DNA of 64,000 bases from Flavobacterium lipolyticum. GTDB lineage: Bacteria; Bacteroidota; Bacteroidia; Flavobacteriales; Flavobacteriaceae. Location of the stretch: assembly GCF_020905335.1 (NCBI RefSeq), contig NZ_JAJJMN010000001.1:372001-436000 (forward strand). The letters are read 5' to 3'. The notes below the pieces were generated by a model, which was not told the DNA's origin, searched no databases, and saw only the letters and a list, made by a program, of their open reading frames with translations. The position numbers and the translations under genes are program-made. Of the stretch, positions 1 through 8,591 are shown piece after piece. How positions within the stretch are numbered: the stretch's first letter is position 1; each line of letters begins with the position of its first letter.

Positions 1-1
1 A

Positions 2-1828
2 GAATTTGGTTTTGATTGGGTAGATGTCGATCCGGAAACAATGGAAATTCAAAAAATACAAGGTGTGCCCTTTGAAAAAGTAGAATACTTTTATAAAAAA
101 GGAAACACAGCTCAGGATTTAGGAAACATCATACCTATTGGCGAAGATAAACCTGGCGCAATAAAAGCGATTCAGAAAAATTACGGACTTATTAATTTTG
201 ACAATCATTTCGAAATGCCTTTTGTTTTACTAAAACCAGGCGAGCCCGTCACATTGAGTTTGGAAGTCTTTTTTGAAGGGGAAAGTCAGGATGATTATAT
301 CTCTATTACAGGCGATGAATATTATAGTTTTAAAATTGACGGAGAAGAAGAAAGAAAGGATGAAAACGACAAAACAACAAAGAAAAAAATAGTAGCTAAT
401 GAACAGCTACAACTTACAATAAAATGTTCGAAAGAATCGTTAGACAAAAAATACTTTTTTTTACATACTGGTGCAAAAGGCCCACGCGAAATAGGTGGTC
501 TAAACATGATGAAAAATAAAGTACTGAAACTTAAATTTAGGGTTATTGCACTGGTATCAAATGAAGGAAATCCAAATGAGAAAGCGAAAGCCTTGTTTAA
601 AAAGTTTAAAAATGCAGGTATCAAAGAGTATCTAAACAATAACTCTCTTAACCAAGCAGGTTATGCAGTGGAGATTGAAAATTTTGAGGCTATGGATGCC
701 AGTAAGGTCGATGATTATTTTTATGCTTTTGATAAGGAAGATTGGACTAGAAAAAAGTATTTTGCGAGTATTATTAAACAAAAACCAGATGTTGATCCTG
801 TTACCGGAAATTGTAGGATAGAAAGTTGGGACCCTATAAAAAAAGAGTGCAATAAAAAACCAGTTATAACTGAGGTAATAGTAGATGATCAAAAAGATTT
901 GGGACTTCCTGACAAAGCAAACGAAATGGATGAAATAACAATATCTGAATACAAAAAAAAATTGAGAAATAAAGGAAAACCATTCAATGAGGGTGGGATT
1001 ATTATTTTATCTGATTTCGAATCTTCAGATGAAAAGACGGGAGCATATAGCCGTACAAGTCCTCTTAATCATTATGCTTTAATCGTATATTCTACCAATA
1101 CAAATAACAAAGATACTTATTCTCATGAAATTGGTCATATGTTAGGCTTACCCCATTTATTTTATGATTCAAAGGAAAAAGAAGAATATAAAGTTGCTAG
1201 AGAAAATATTTTAGGAAATGGATTGCCAGTCAATAATCCTGATGGAACAAAAAATGAAAAGTTTATTCCTCCTATAGAAACGAAGATTCTAAAATTGCAA
1301 AGTGAAACAAATAAGATTTATAGCCTAACAACTATTATTGGAAAAAAAAGCACTCTGATTGAAAAAATAACGAAAACTAATATTTATTTTCAATATAAAA
1401 CAAGTTATTACACAAGATTGAAGACTAATGTTGAAAGAGAATATAAAGGACAACCCGGATCAACTATAGTAGCAGGAACTGGCAAAAATACACAAACAAA
1501 AGACCAATATTTATCTGTATGCAAAAATGAAATTGACAAAAACACGTCTTATTTACAAGAAAACACAAGCACTTTACAAATATTAAATTCTATTCATACA
1601 GATAAAATACAATTACATAAATATAAAATTAACTTAAAAGCTTCTGATTACTCATTAGTTCTAATTGAAACGAAAAAATATTATTACTCTGTTATTGATC
1701 AAATTCATTCAAACTATTTATTGTTTAAACAGGGGAGTACTAAAAATATCATGGATTATCATAATTCCAGATTAGTTTATTTTCATAATCAAATAAAAAT
1801 CATGCGTGATGACATCGAAAACTATTAA
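2..1828 (+). CDS. Zinc-metallopeptidase polymorphic toxin (5' partial)
   Basis: The frame is open from base 2 with no upstream stop, so the gene most likely begins before the window; ATG at 41 is the first internal methionine. The residues before it (EFGFDWVDVDPET) read like continuing protein. Numbered from that Met, HEIGHMLGLPH at residues 362-372 is a full metzincin-type HExxHxxGxxH zinc site. A probable Met-turn, NIMDY, lies near residues 569-573, an unusually long way downstream, so a large insertion separates them. The N-terminal ~230 residues are beta-rich and resemble Bacteroidota effector N-termini; that is from memory, not a search. No signal peptide is visible in the part seen. The 3' end overlaps the next gene, a lipoprotein, by 20 bp, the usual toxin-immunity arrangement. 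I infer a secreted proteolytic effector. Zinc peptidase identity is strong; toxin role is inferred from context. Confidence 0.8.
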   Translation, partial: EFGFDWVDVDPETMEIQKIQGVPFEKVEYFYKKGNTAQDLGNIIPIGEDKPGAIKAIQKNYGLINFDNHFEMPFVLLKPGEPVTLSLEVFFEGESQDDYISITGDEYYSFKIDGEEERKDENDKTTKKKIVANEQLQLTIKCSKESLDKKYFFLHTGAKGPREIGGLNMMKNKVLKLKFRVIALVSNEGNPNEKAKALFKKFKNAGIKEYLNNNSLNQAGYAVEIENFEAMDASKVDDYFYAFDKEDWTRKKYFASIIKQKPDVDPVTGNCRIESWDPIKKECNKKPVITEVIVDDQKDLGLPDKANEMDEITISEYKKKLRNKGKPFNEGGIIILSDFESSDEKTGAYSRTSPLNHYALIVYSTNTNNKDTYSHEIGHMLGLPHLFYDSKEKEEYKVARENILGNGLPVNNPDGTKNEKFIPPIETKILKLQSETNKIYSLTTIIGKKSTLIEKITKTNIYFQYKTSYYTRLKTNVEREYKGQPGSTIVAGTGKNTQTKDQYLSVCKNEIDKNTSYLQENTSTLQILNSIHTDKIQLHKYKINLKASDYSLVLIETKKYYYSVIDQIHSNYLLFKQGSTKNIMDYHNSRLVYFHNQIKIMRDDIENY

Positions 1829-2441
1829 ATTATTTGGGTTATTCTTGACTATGTACACATTCTTCATAGGGTGCAAATCTTACCAAAAAAAAATGTTAGA
1901 TCCCATAAAGGGGACTGCGAAGGCATTAATGTATCTACACTCTAAATATGATTCAGATTTTCCTCCTAAACTAAAAATAGAGAATAACGGATTGGGAATT
2001 TCTCCAACAGAAGAATGGTTCAAGGAAGGCGGTGTCAGCTTTGGCAAAACTGGGATTGATGATTCTAAAGAAGGTAAATGGCTAAGTGGTGATGCTGATT
2101 TTGATGAAAATGGAAATGTATATGCCAAAGGAGGAATATGGAAAGAGGAATATTTTAAAAATGGCTTGCGAGACAGTATTTATAGACGTTTTGATAGTAA
2201 TGGAAAAATTATTTATGAGACTACATTTAAAAAAGGAACAGGTCTCTGGAAAGAATTCCATAGTAATGGGCAATTATACTTTGAAATGTACACTAGAGAT
2301 GGGTATTTTACAGATACGCTAAGACTACATGATGATAAAGGAAAAATTATAGGAAAAAGACTTTATGTAAAAGATTCGTTGGTTTATGATGAAGGATTAC
2401 CTTGCTTTCCTTACCGCTCTGATAGTGTTCCTAGTGACTAG
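1809..2441 (+). CDS. MORN/YwqK-like lipoprotein, probable immunity protein
   Basis: About 210 residues with a lipoprotein signal peptide (hydrophobic stretch, then FFIGC, Cys about 22). I take ATG 1809 rather than GTG 1806. The second half has degenerate MORN/YwqK-type repeats (KEGKWLSGD, WKEEYFKNG, GTGLWKEFHSNGQLYFE). The start lies inside the last codons of the metallopeptidase gene, so the two are translationally linked and this is its best candidate immunity protein, presumably acting in the periplasm. It belongs to the same family as the genes at 2883, 6084, 7040, 7825 and 8592 but ends about 35 residues earlier than they do, lacking their LKNLKQG...SYKTKEE tail. Family membership is seen; inhibition of the peptidase is inferred. 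Confidence 0.75.
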   Translation: MTSKTIKLFGLFLTMYTFFIGCKSYQKKMLDPIKGTAKALMYLHSKYDSDFPPKLKIENNGLGISPTEEWFKEGGVSFGKTGIDDSKEGKWLSGDADFDENGNVYAKGGIWKEEYFKNGLRDSIYRRFDSNGKIIYETTFKKGTGLWKEFHSNGQLYFEMYTRDGYFTDTLRLHDDKGKIIGKRLYVKDSLVYDEGLPCFPYRSDSVPSD

Positions 2442-2515
2442 AATTTAAAGCTACAATCGCGAAACTGCAAAAACCTCATTTACTATTGTGACAAGTAAAA
2501 GAACTATTAAATTAA

Positions 2516-2818
2516 TTACAAAAAATTAAAGCAAAAGAATTGTTTTTAAAAGGTAATGAAGATTTATACGAATTGATAAAGGATGACTTTCCAGATGAAG
2601 TACAGCAATATTATTTGAAACAATTAGAAAAAATAAAAAACACAGCAAACAAAACCTTCTCTGAATATAGTGATTTTTACTCTAAAGCATCTATATTGTT
2701 AGAAAATAAAGAAAATAAAGAAATAAACTTTATAAATGAAATCCTTACCAGTACTACTGAAAATTATTGGAAAGATACTGCGATAGATTTAATTATTGAA
2801 TACCTAAAATCGAATTAA
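2516..2818 (+). pseudogene. Unrecognised fragment, possible toxin remnant
   Basis: An open frame of about 100 codons follows a stop at 2513 and has no ATG start (only TTG at 2540). The product would be a charged, mostly helical peptide (LKGNEDLYELIKDDFPDEV, then YWKDTAIDLIIEYLKSN) with no signal peptide. I do not recognise it. Its place between two immunity-type lipoprotein genes is where C-terminal toxin fragments are found elsewhere in this block, so it may be the tail of another lost effector; it could also be a small cytoplasmic protein with a non-ATG start. The remaining bases between 2442 and 2882 hold nothing I can identify. Confidence 0.35.
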
Positions 2819-2882
2819 GATTTTGCAATCCAATATTCAAAACTATCTTGGCAATCCTATGTAAATTTTACAAATCAATAAA

Positions 2883-3608
2883 ATGAAAAAGAGCATATTT
2901 CTAATTATCATAGTAATTTTTTCGTCCTGCGTTTTTAAAAGGATAACTCCTTTTAAAGAATCTCCTAAAGGTATGGCATTTATTAATGCAGGCAGTTATA
3001 GGTACGCAGACTTTCCTGAAGAGGACTCCCCTAATTGGGGAGAACTCTCTTATATAGAAAACTTTGAAGAAGGAGGTGTACGATATGGTAAAATTATTGA
3101 TGGCTATAAAGAAGGCAAATGGCTCAGTGGCGATGCCGGATTTGATACTTTAGGAAATGTTTATGCAATAGGTGGAATTTGGAAAGAAGAATATTTTAAA
3201 CATGGTCTACGTGATAGCATTTTTAGACAATTTGATAATGATGGTAAAGTGATCTACGAAACCACTTTTAAAATGGGCACAGGATTATGGAAAGAATTTC
3301 ATGACAACCGCAAAGTTTATTTTGAAGCTTATACCAAAGACGGTTATTTTACAGATACACTACGTTTGTATAATAAAGAAGGTAAAAAATTTGAGAAACG
3401 TCTGTACCAAAAAGATGTTTTGGTTTACTATGCAGGGAATGATTGGTCTTTAAGATACAGATACAAACCTAATGACAATACATACTTAGAAGTAGATTCA
3501 TACGAATTAAAAAATTTGAAACAAGGATCTTTTAGAAATACTTTTAGTTATAAAACTAAGGAAGAATTTGAGAATGATCACTTTGCAAAAAGTACCCTAA
3601 AAAGATAA
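2883..3608 (+). CDS. MORN/YwqK-like lipoprotein, immunity family
   Basis: 241 residues. Signal peptide with lipobox FSSC (Cys16). The N-terminal ~90 residues are particular to this copy; the C-terminal ~140 carry MORN-type repeats and are almost the same as in the genes at 7040 and 8592 (about 66 consecutive identical residues from EEYFKHG to LYNKEG). Such sharp conservation next to divergent N-termini suggests recent duplication or gene conversion. No toxin gene is directly attached upstream; only the fragment at 2516-2818 precedes it. Likely an outer-membrane or periplasmic orphan immunity lipoprotein; function inferred from the block. Confidence 0.75.
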   Translation: MKKSIFLIIIVIFSSCVFKRITPFKESPKGMAFINAGSYRYADFPEEDSPNWGELSYIENFEEGGVRYGKIIDGYKEGKWLSGDAGFDTLGNVYAIGGIWKEEYFKHGLRDSIFRQFDNDGKVIYETTFKMGTGLWKEFHDNRKVYFEAYTKDGYFTDTLRLYNKEGKKFEKRLYQKDVLVYYAGNDWSLRYRYKPNDNTYLEVDSYELKNLKQGSFRNTFSYKTKEEFENDHFAKSTLKR

Positions 3609-3620
3609 AAACTAAAAATA
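3585..3620 (+). repeat. Direct repeat, left copy
   Basis: The last codons (AKSTLKR and stop) and first downstream bases of the lipoprotein gene ending at 3608 recur at 5504-5538 with about three differences. Between the two copies lie both YwqK-repeat genes (3746, 4840). The right copy is only the tail of a lipoprotein gene with no body, so it marks a recombination junction. Confidence 0.6.
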
Positions 3621-3659
3621 CTCTTTTCAAAATTCCTTTTTAACACAAAAAATCTACCC

Positions 3660-3745
3660 AAAAATTAATATGGGCTAAGTTATGAAACTTCGCCAAGCGA
3701 ACCCTGTTTCTAGTAGAGTTAGAATTTTGAACATCAAATAAAACA
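3660..3745 (+). repeat. Duplicated intergenic leader, copy 1
   Basis: The spacer before the gene at 3746 contains AATTAATATGGGC, TATGAAACTTCGCC and TAGA-TTT-GA-ATCAAATAAAA blocks that recur in the same order at 6941-7039, before the gene at 7040. The two following genes belong to different subfamilies, so the leader has been copied independently of the coding sequence. It may carry a shared promoter, but I see no clear TAnnTTTG box. Confidence 0.5.
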
Positions 3746-4774
3746 ATGAAAAAACTAATCTCCTATACCTTACTATTTTTTCTAATTATTTCAGTTAGTG
3801 GATCGTGTTCCGTCTTTGAAAAGAAACATTCATCTACCAGTAAAAATACCTTTGCAGAAAAAGGAAAACTTGACAAAAACGGAACAAAAACAGGCGAATG
3901 GAAAACATTCGACGAGAATAAAAAATTGTACAAAGTTATAAGCTACAAAAATGGTATGATGACTGGCGATTTTAAACGTTATTATAAAAACGGAAAACTC
4001 TCGAAAACAGGCAATTATCAAGATAACAGACCCGTAGGAGAATGGAAAGAGTATTATGAAAGCGGACTATTACGTAAGTTTGGAAATTACAAAAATGGAA
4101 CTTGTGTAGGCGAATGGCAAAATTATCATCCAAATGGACGAGTAATGTATGTTGACAAATTTGAACAAGATGGTAGTCAATCAAATGGTGAATGGAAACA
4201 ATATTACAAAAACGGACAATTGCGAGAAATTGGCAACTACGAAAATGGAACAAAAACAGGCGAATGGAAATGTTACCATGAAAATGGCAAATTATTTTTT
4301 ATCGGAAACTACGAAAAATATAGAAAAAAAGGCGAATGGAGAGTGTATTATTCAAATGGGCAATTAGAAAGCATTGGCAATTATGAAGATAATAAAAAAA
4401 CAGGCGAATGGAAAGAATATTTTTCTAGTGAAGTAGTAAGCAATGAAAATCATAATGGAAATTTAGAATCAATAGGACGGTATGAAAATGACCGAAACAT
4501 AGGAGAATGGAAATATTATCGTTGGAATGGAGTTTTATCATCAACAGGAAACTACGATGAAAGAGGGAAAATCGACGAATGGAAACAATATTTTGAAAAT
4601 GGACAATTGAGCAATACGGGATGCTATGAAAAAAATAAGCAAAATGGCGAGTGGAAATTTTACTACGAAAACGGGCAATTGCGGATGATAGGGAATTTTG
4701 AAGACGAATACAAAAAAGGCGAGTGGAAATATTATGATGAACAAGGCAATCTGACGAAAGTAGAAAACCATTGA
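3746..4774 (+). CDS. YwqK-family MORN-repeat lipoprotein
   Basis: 342 residues. Signal peptide ending in a lipobox (SGSC, Cys about 21). From about residue 40 to the end it is an almost pure array of some 13-14 units of 22-25 residues on the theme GEWKxYYxNGQLxxIGNYENGxKxGEWK, typical of MORN_2 / YwqK-family repeats, which are often annotated as antitoxins in toxin-rich loci. Length differs from the ~240-residue family around it and it shares no long identical segment with them. It lies between two direct repeats (3585-3620 and 5504-5538) with its neighbour at 4840, so the pair may have entered as a unit. Surface or periplasmic location is expected. Role as an immunity protein is an inference. 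Confidence 0.8.
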   Translation: MKKLISYTLLFFLIISVSGSCSVFEKKHSSTSKNTFAEKGKLDKNGTKTGEWKTFDENKKLYKVISYKNGMMTGDFKRYYKNGKLSKTGNYQDNRPVGEWKEYYESGLLRKFGNYKNGTCVGEWQNYHPNGRVMYVDKFEQDGSQSNGEWKQYYKNGQLREIGNYENGTKTGEWKCYHENGKLFFIGNYEKYRKKGEWRVYYSNGQLESIGNYEDNKKTGEWKEYFSSEVVSNENHNGNLESIGRYENDRNIGEWKYYRWNGVLSSTGNYDERGKIDEWKQYFENGQLSNTGCYEKNKQNGEWKFYYENGQLRMIGNFEDEYKKGEWKYYDEQGNLTKVENH

Positions 4775-4839
4775 AATAATACAATTACACAACAGCAATT
4801 TTGATTTAGACGGACTAAAACCTTACAACAAAAACCATA

Positions 4840-5469
4840 ATGAATAAACTTATTTTATCCTGCATAACAATCGTCTTCTCTGTTTTTATTTCGTACGCGC
4901 AAGAAAATTATAAAAGCTTTTACACCAACGGAAAAATAAAAGAAGAAGGGAAAATTGATAAGAATTATAATAGAACCGGAAAATGGAAAGAATACCGCGA
5001 AAATGGGCAATTGTTTACCTTAAAAAAATATAAAAAAGGTAAACAGAATGGCAAAGAAAAATCATTTTATGATAACGGTAATTTAGCTGCCTGTTATAAA
5101 TATAAAAACTATAAACTTACAGGAAAAAAAATCTCATATCATAAAAATCGGAGAAAATCGGAAATTGGATACTATAACAACAATGGTAAAACCGGAAAAT
5201 GGACACGATATTATGAAAACGGACAATTAAGCAGTGTAGAAAGATATGATGAAAATGGCGATTATTCAGGAGAATTTACAACTTATTATGACAATGGACA
5301 ACTAGCTTCAATCCATTATTATGAAAATAGAGAACTATTTGGTGAAAGCGATATCTACTACAAGAACGGGAAACTAAAACAGTGTGAAATGTATATCTAT
5401 GGGGAAAAAATCGGAGAATGCGAGTATTACGACGATCAAGGAAATTTAATTGAGACTAAGAAATATTAA
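4840..5469 (+). CDS. YwqK-family MORN-repeat exported protein
   Basis: 209 residues with a cleavable signal peptide (VFISYAQ, cut near residue 21) and no lipobox cysteine, unlike its neighbours. The mature part is seven to eight MORN_2-type repeats (GKWKEYRENGQL, GKWTRYYENGQLSSVE, GEFTTYYDNGQLAS). It follows the 342-residue repeat lipoprotein by 65 bp on the same strand and is likely co-transcribed. It could be a soluble periplasmic companion or a second immunity protein. Fold identification is good, function unknown. Confidence 0.75.
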   Translation: MNKLILSCITIVFSVFISYAQENYKSFYTNGKIKEEGKIDKNYNRTGKWKEYRENGQLFTLKKYKKGKQNGKEKSFYDNGNLAACYKYKNYKLTGKKISYHKNRRKSEIGYYNNNGKTGKWTRYYENGQLSSVERYDENGDYSGEFTTYYDNGQLASIHYYENRELFGESDIYYKNGKLKQCEMYIYGEKIGECEYYDDQGNLIETKKY

Positions 5470-5503
5470 AATCATATTCACTTACTTTAATTTAATTTCT
5501 TCA

Positions 5504-5538
5504 GCAAAAAGTTCCTTAAAAAGATAAAACTAAAAATA
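5504..5538 (+). repeat. Direct repeat, right copy (orphan lipoprotein 3' end)
   Basis: Near copy of 3585-3620: GCAAAAAGT-CC-TAAAAAGATAAAA-CTAAAAATA. Here it is a severed lipoprotein gene tail that runs straight into a remnant of the metallopeptidase C-terminus. Confidence 0.6.
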
Positions 5539-5540
5539 TT

Positions 5541-6100
5541 TCAGACAAAAACAAAGAGGATAAAAAAAAAGTAAAAGCTAAATACATAAATTATTCGGAT
5601 TCTGATAAAATTAATTCCTCTCAAACAAAAGCGCAGTATATAGCGGTATGTGATAATTGGATTAATCTGGCAAATAAGTTAATTGGAGAAAATAATTTAG
5701 CAAAAGAAAACCTTTCAAATCAAAAAGGTTTAAGATATATAACATTAAATGTCGTTGGCAATTTTTTAAAAAAGGATTACTTGAAACTGCTAAATCAAAA
5801 TTTGGACTATTATAATTTAGTTCTTAATCAAGTAAATTCCAATTATATCATGTTTAAACAATCTTCAACAGAAAACATGATGGATTATTACAATAACGAA
5901 AAAAGATTTTTTTTATGCACAATCAAATTATAATCATGCGAAATGATATTCAAAATTATTTATATTTCACTAAGAAAAGCACTTTGAATATGATGGATTA
6001 TTCACAAATAACTTTACAGGGAAAAGATACAGTTGAAGGACTTAAATTTGCAGGTTATCAAATAACTATAATGAGAAAAGTCTATGAGAACTACAATTAA
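5541..6100 (+). pseudogene. Broken C-terminus of a metallopeptidase toxin, two nested tails
   Basis: Conceptual translation gives about 130 residues related to the C-terminal ~110 of the toxin ending at 1828: TKAQYIAVCDN matches TKDQYLSVCKN, NSNYIMFKQSSTENMMDYYN matches NSNYLLFKQGSTKNIMDYHN. The frame breaks in a T-run near 5907-5914 and resumes as MHNQIIIMRNDIQNY (toxin: FHNQIKIMRDDIENY), then a second Met-turn-like tail follows (KSTLNMMDYSQ ... ITIMRKVYENYN). No zinc site is present. So two successive toxin 3' ends have been stacked here. The last bases overlap the next lipoprotein start by 17 bp, just as in the intact toxin-immunity pair. Confidence 0.75.
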
Positions 6101-6929
6101 TATTATTGCGATTAGTATCTTACTATTAACGATTGGCTGCAAAAGTAAATCAAATAAAGTATTGTCGGTTGATGCTCCTCCATGCACAACAATTCTAGCT
6201 TCCTCTAACGAAGGTAGCTTCACAGATTTACCTTATATAACAAACTTTGCTTTTTATAATTGGTATAAAGTTAAAATGGAAGTTTGTAGAGTAAATTCAT
6301 TTATGCTTAAAGATAATTTTGGAATAATAGTAAAAAAAGGAGAGATGAATGATATATGGAGAGATGATCCTACTCTTGGATATAATTTTGGTTCAAGAGA
6401 AGGTGAATTTAAAAATGGCGTACAACATGGTTTATGGGAATGCAAAAGAAGTTATTATTTAGATTCGTTAGGAAATCACATTTATAAAAATTATAAATTT
6501 AGAGAAGAATATTTCAAGGATGGTTTACGAGATAGCATTTATAAAATTTACAACAAAGATGGAAAAGTAATTTATTCGACTTATTTCAAAGATGGAAATG
6601 GTATTGAAAAAGATTTCCATGAAAATGGTGCATTATATTATGAAATAGAAACTAAAGGAGGATATTTTTCAGATACACTCCGTTTATATAATGAAAGAGG
6701 GAAAATTTATCAAAAAAGATTATACCAAAAAGATGCATTGGTTTATTATATAGGCGATGACGATTGGTGTTTAAAATTTCGACACCATCCAAATAACAGT
6801 ACTTACTTAGAAGTCGATTCTTACGATGCAAAAAATCTAAAACAAGGAACTTTTAGAAATACTTTTAGTTATAAAACTAAGGAAGAATTTGAGAATGATC
6901 AATTTGCAAAAAGGAACTTAAAAAGATAA
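6084..6929 (+). CDS. MORN/YwqK-like lipoprotein, immunity family
   Basis: 281 residues, the longest of the ~240-residue family. Lipoprotein signal (LLLTIGC, Cys about 19). Its N-terminal region includes TILASSNEGSF and FYNWYKVKMEVCRVN, also seen in the gene at 7825, so these two form a subgroup. The C-terminal half carries the MORN-type repeats and the LKNLKQG...KTKEEFEND tail. It begins within the last codons of the toxin remnant 5541-6100, keeping the overlap expected of an immunity gene whose toxin has been lost. Best read as an orphan immunity lipoprotein. Confidence 0.75.
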   Translation: MRTTINIIAISILLLTIGCKSKSNKVLSVDAPPCTTILASSNEGSFTDLPYITNFAFYNWYKVKMEVCRVNSFMLKDNFGIIVKKGEMNDIWRDDPTLGYNFGSREGEFKNGVQHGLWECKRSYYLDSLGNHIYKNYKFREEYFKDGLRDSIYKIYNKDGKVIYSTYFKDGNGIEKDFHENGALYYEIETKGGYFSDTLRLYNERGKIYQKRLYQKDALVYYIGDDDWCLKFRHHPNNSTYLEVDSYDAKNLKQGTFRNTFSYKTKEEFENDQFAKRNLKR

Positions 6930-6940
6930 AACATCTGCGC

Positions 6941-7039
6941 AAAAAATTAATATGGGCAAGCTATGAAACTTCGCCTGATGCGTTCTGATTCTAATAAAAT
7001 TAGATTTTTAGATTATCAAATAAAAACAATAAAGCAAAA
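6941..7039 (+). repeat. Duplicated intergenic leader, copy 2
   Basis: Counterpart of 3660-3745, with the same ordered blocks (AATTAATATGGGC, CTATGAAACTTCGCC, then ATCAAATAAAA) immediately before the lipoprotein gene at 7040. Confidence 0.5.
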
Positions 7040-7753
7040 ATGAAAATATTTTTTTACCCAATTATCGCATTGCTTCTTTTTTATTCTTGCAAGACATATG
7101 TTTCAATACCTCCTACAACTGAAGGTTTTAACATTTCATCTAATAATCACATGTTTGAAGATTTTCCCAGCGAATATATTGGGGTAGATTTTTATCGTGA
7201 AACTTTCTCGGAATGTGGATATCGAATAGGAAAAACTGGCATAGATGGCCTTAAAGAGAGTAAATGGTTAAGTGGTGACGCTGATTTTGATAAAAATGGA
7301 AATGTCGTTGCAAAAGGAAAAATATACAAAGAAGAATATTTTAAACATGGTCTACGCGATAGCATTTTTAGACAATTTGATAATGATGGTAAAGTGATTT
7401 ACGAAACCACTTTTAAAATGGGCACAGGATTATGGAAAGAATTTCATGACAACCGCAAAGTTTATTTTGAAGCTTATACCAAAGACGGTTATTTTACAGA
7501 CACCCTCCGTTTGTATAATAAAGAAGGTAAAAATTTTGAGAAACGTCTGTACCAAAAAGATGTTTTGGTTTACTATATAGGAAATGACTGGTGTTTAAGA
7601 TACAGATACAAACCTAATGACAGTGCATACTTAGAAGTAGATTCATACGAATTAAAAAATTTGAAACAAGGAGCTTTTAGAAATACTTTTAGTTATAAAA
7701 CTAAAGAAGAATATGAGAATGATCACTTTGCAAAAAGTACCCTAAAAAGGTAG
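7040..7753 (+). CDS. MORN/YwqK-like lipoprotein, immunity family
   Basis: 237 residues with a lipoprotein signal (LLFYSC, Cys about 17). The KWLSGDADFDKNGNV segment resembles the gene at 1809; from EEYFKHG onward it is nearly identical to the genes at 2883 and 8592. Its last codon and stop (AGG TAG) are fused directly to a 30-codon toxin-tail remnant that leads into the next gene. Probable orphan immunity lipoprotein; role inferred. Confidence 0.75.
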   Translation: MKIFFYPIIALLLFYSCKTYVSIPPTTEGFNISSNNHMFEDFPSEYIGVDFYRETFSECGYRIGKTGIDGLKESKWLSGDADFDKNGNVVAKGKIYKEEYFKHGLRDSIFRQFDNDGKVIYETTFKMGTGLWKEFHDNRKVYFEAYTKDGYFTDTLRLYNKEGKNFEKRLYQKDVLVYYIGNDWCLRYRYKPNDSAYLEVDSYELKNLKQGAFRNTFSYKTKEEYENDHFAKSTLKR

Positions 7754-7841
7754 CACGAAAAACATTATAGATTATATTGATCAAAGAAAGACATATTTAC
7801 ATAACCAAATAATTACCATGCGTAATGACTGTGAAAACAAT
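7752..7841 (+). pseudogene. 30-codon remnant of the metallopeptidase toxin tail
   Basis: The frame starting at base 7752, inside the stop codon of the gene before, reads STKNIIDYIDQRKTYL, then HNQIITMRNDCENN. This lines up residue for residue with the toxin end STKNIMDYHNSRLVYF, HNQIKIMRDDIENY. Nothing of the catalytic domain remains. The next lipoprotein starts at 7825, inside this remnant. Confidence 0.7.
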
Positions 7842-8565
7842 AAAAAAAACAATATTTGTTATTCCCGTAATACTATTAAGTTGCATTGGAATAAAAACAA
7901 TTTCACTAGAGCCAAATCCATGTTCAACTTTGATGTTTTCGGATGAACCAGAATATGTTTTCTATAATTGGTATAAAACAGATTTAAACGTATGCGAAGT
8001 TAATAAATTCAAAATCAAAGACTTACAAGGACGCAAAAAAGGCAGTTTTGCTAATGGCAGGCAATCTGGCCAATGGATTACTGAAAGATATTACTATTAC
8101 GATACTTTGAGCTACATTAAAACAAAATATTATTTAGGAAGAGAAGAGTATTTTAAAAACGGTTTACGAGATAGCATTTATAAAATTTACAACAAAGATG
8201 GAAAAGTAATTTATTCGACTTATTTCAAAGATGGAAATGGTATCGAAAAAGATTTTCATGAAAATGGTGTATTATATTATGAAATAGAAACAAAAGGAGG
8301 TTATTTTACAGACACCCTCCGTTTGTATAATAAAGAAGGTAAAAATTTTGAGAAACGTCTGTACCAAAAAGATGTTTTGGTTTACTATATAGGAAATGAC
8401 TGGTGTTTAAGATACAGATACAAACCTAATGACCATACATACTTAGAAGTAGATTCATACGAATTAAAAAATTTGAAACAAGGAGCTTTTAGAAATACTT
8501 TTAGTTATAAAACTAAAGAAGAATATGAGAATGATCACTTTGCAAAAAATACGTTGAAAAAATAA
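7825..8565 (+). CDS. Mosaic MORN/YwqK-like lipoprotein, immunity family
   Basis: 246 residues; lipoprotein signal (VILLSC, Cys about 20). It is a clear mosaic. The N-terminal part and the block GLRDSIYKIYNKDGKV to DFHENG match the gene at 6084 (36 identical residues in a row), while from about base 8299 to the end it matches the gene at 7040 almost exactly at the nucleotide level. The ATG lies within a toxin-tail remnant, preserving the toxin-immunity overlap. Likely the product of intragenic recombination between family members. Confidence 0.75.
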   Translation: MTVKTIKKTIFVIPVILLSCIGIKTISLEPNPCSTLMFSDEPEYVFYNWYKTDLNVCEVNKFKIKDLQGRKKGSFANGRQSGQWITERYYYYDTLSYIKTKYYLGREEYFKNGLRDSIYKIYNKDGKVIYSTYFKDGNGIEKDFHENGVLYYEIETKGGYFTDTLRLYNKEGKNFEKRLYQKDVLVYYIGNDWCLRYRYKPNDHTYLEVDSYELKNLKQGAFRNTFSYKTKEEYENDHFAKNTLKK

Positions 8566-8591
8566 TTTTAGAAAAAATTGCAACCAAATAG

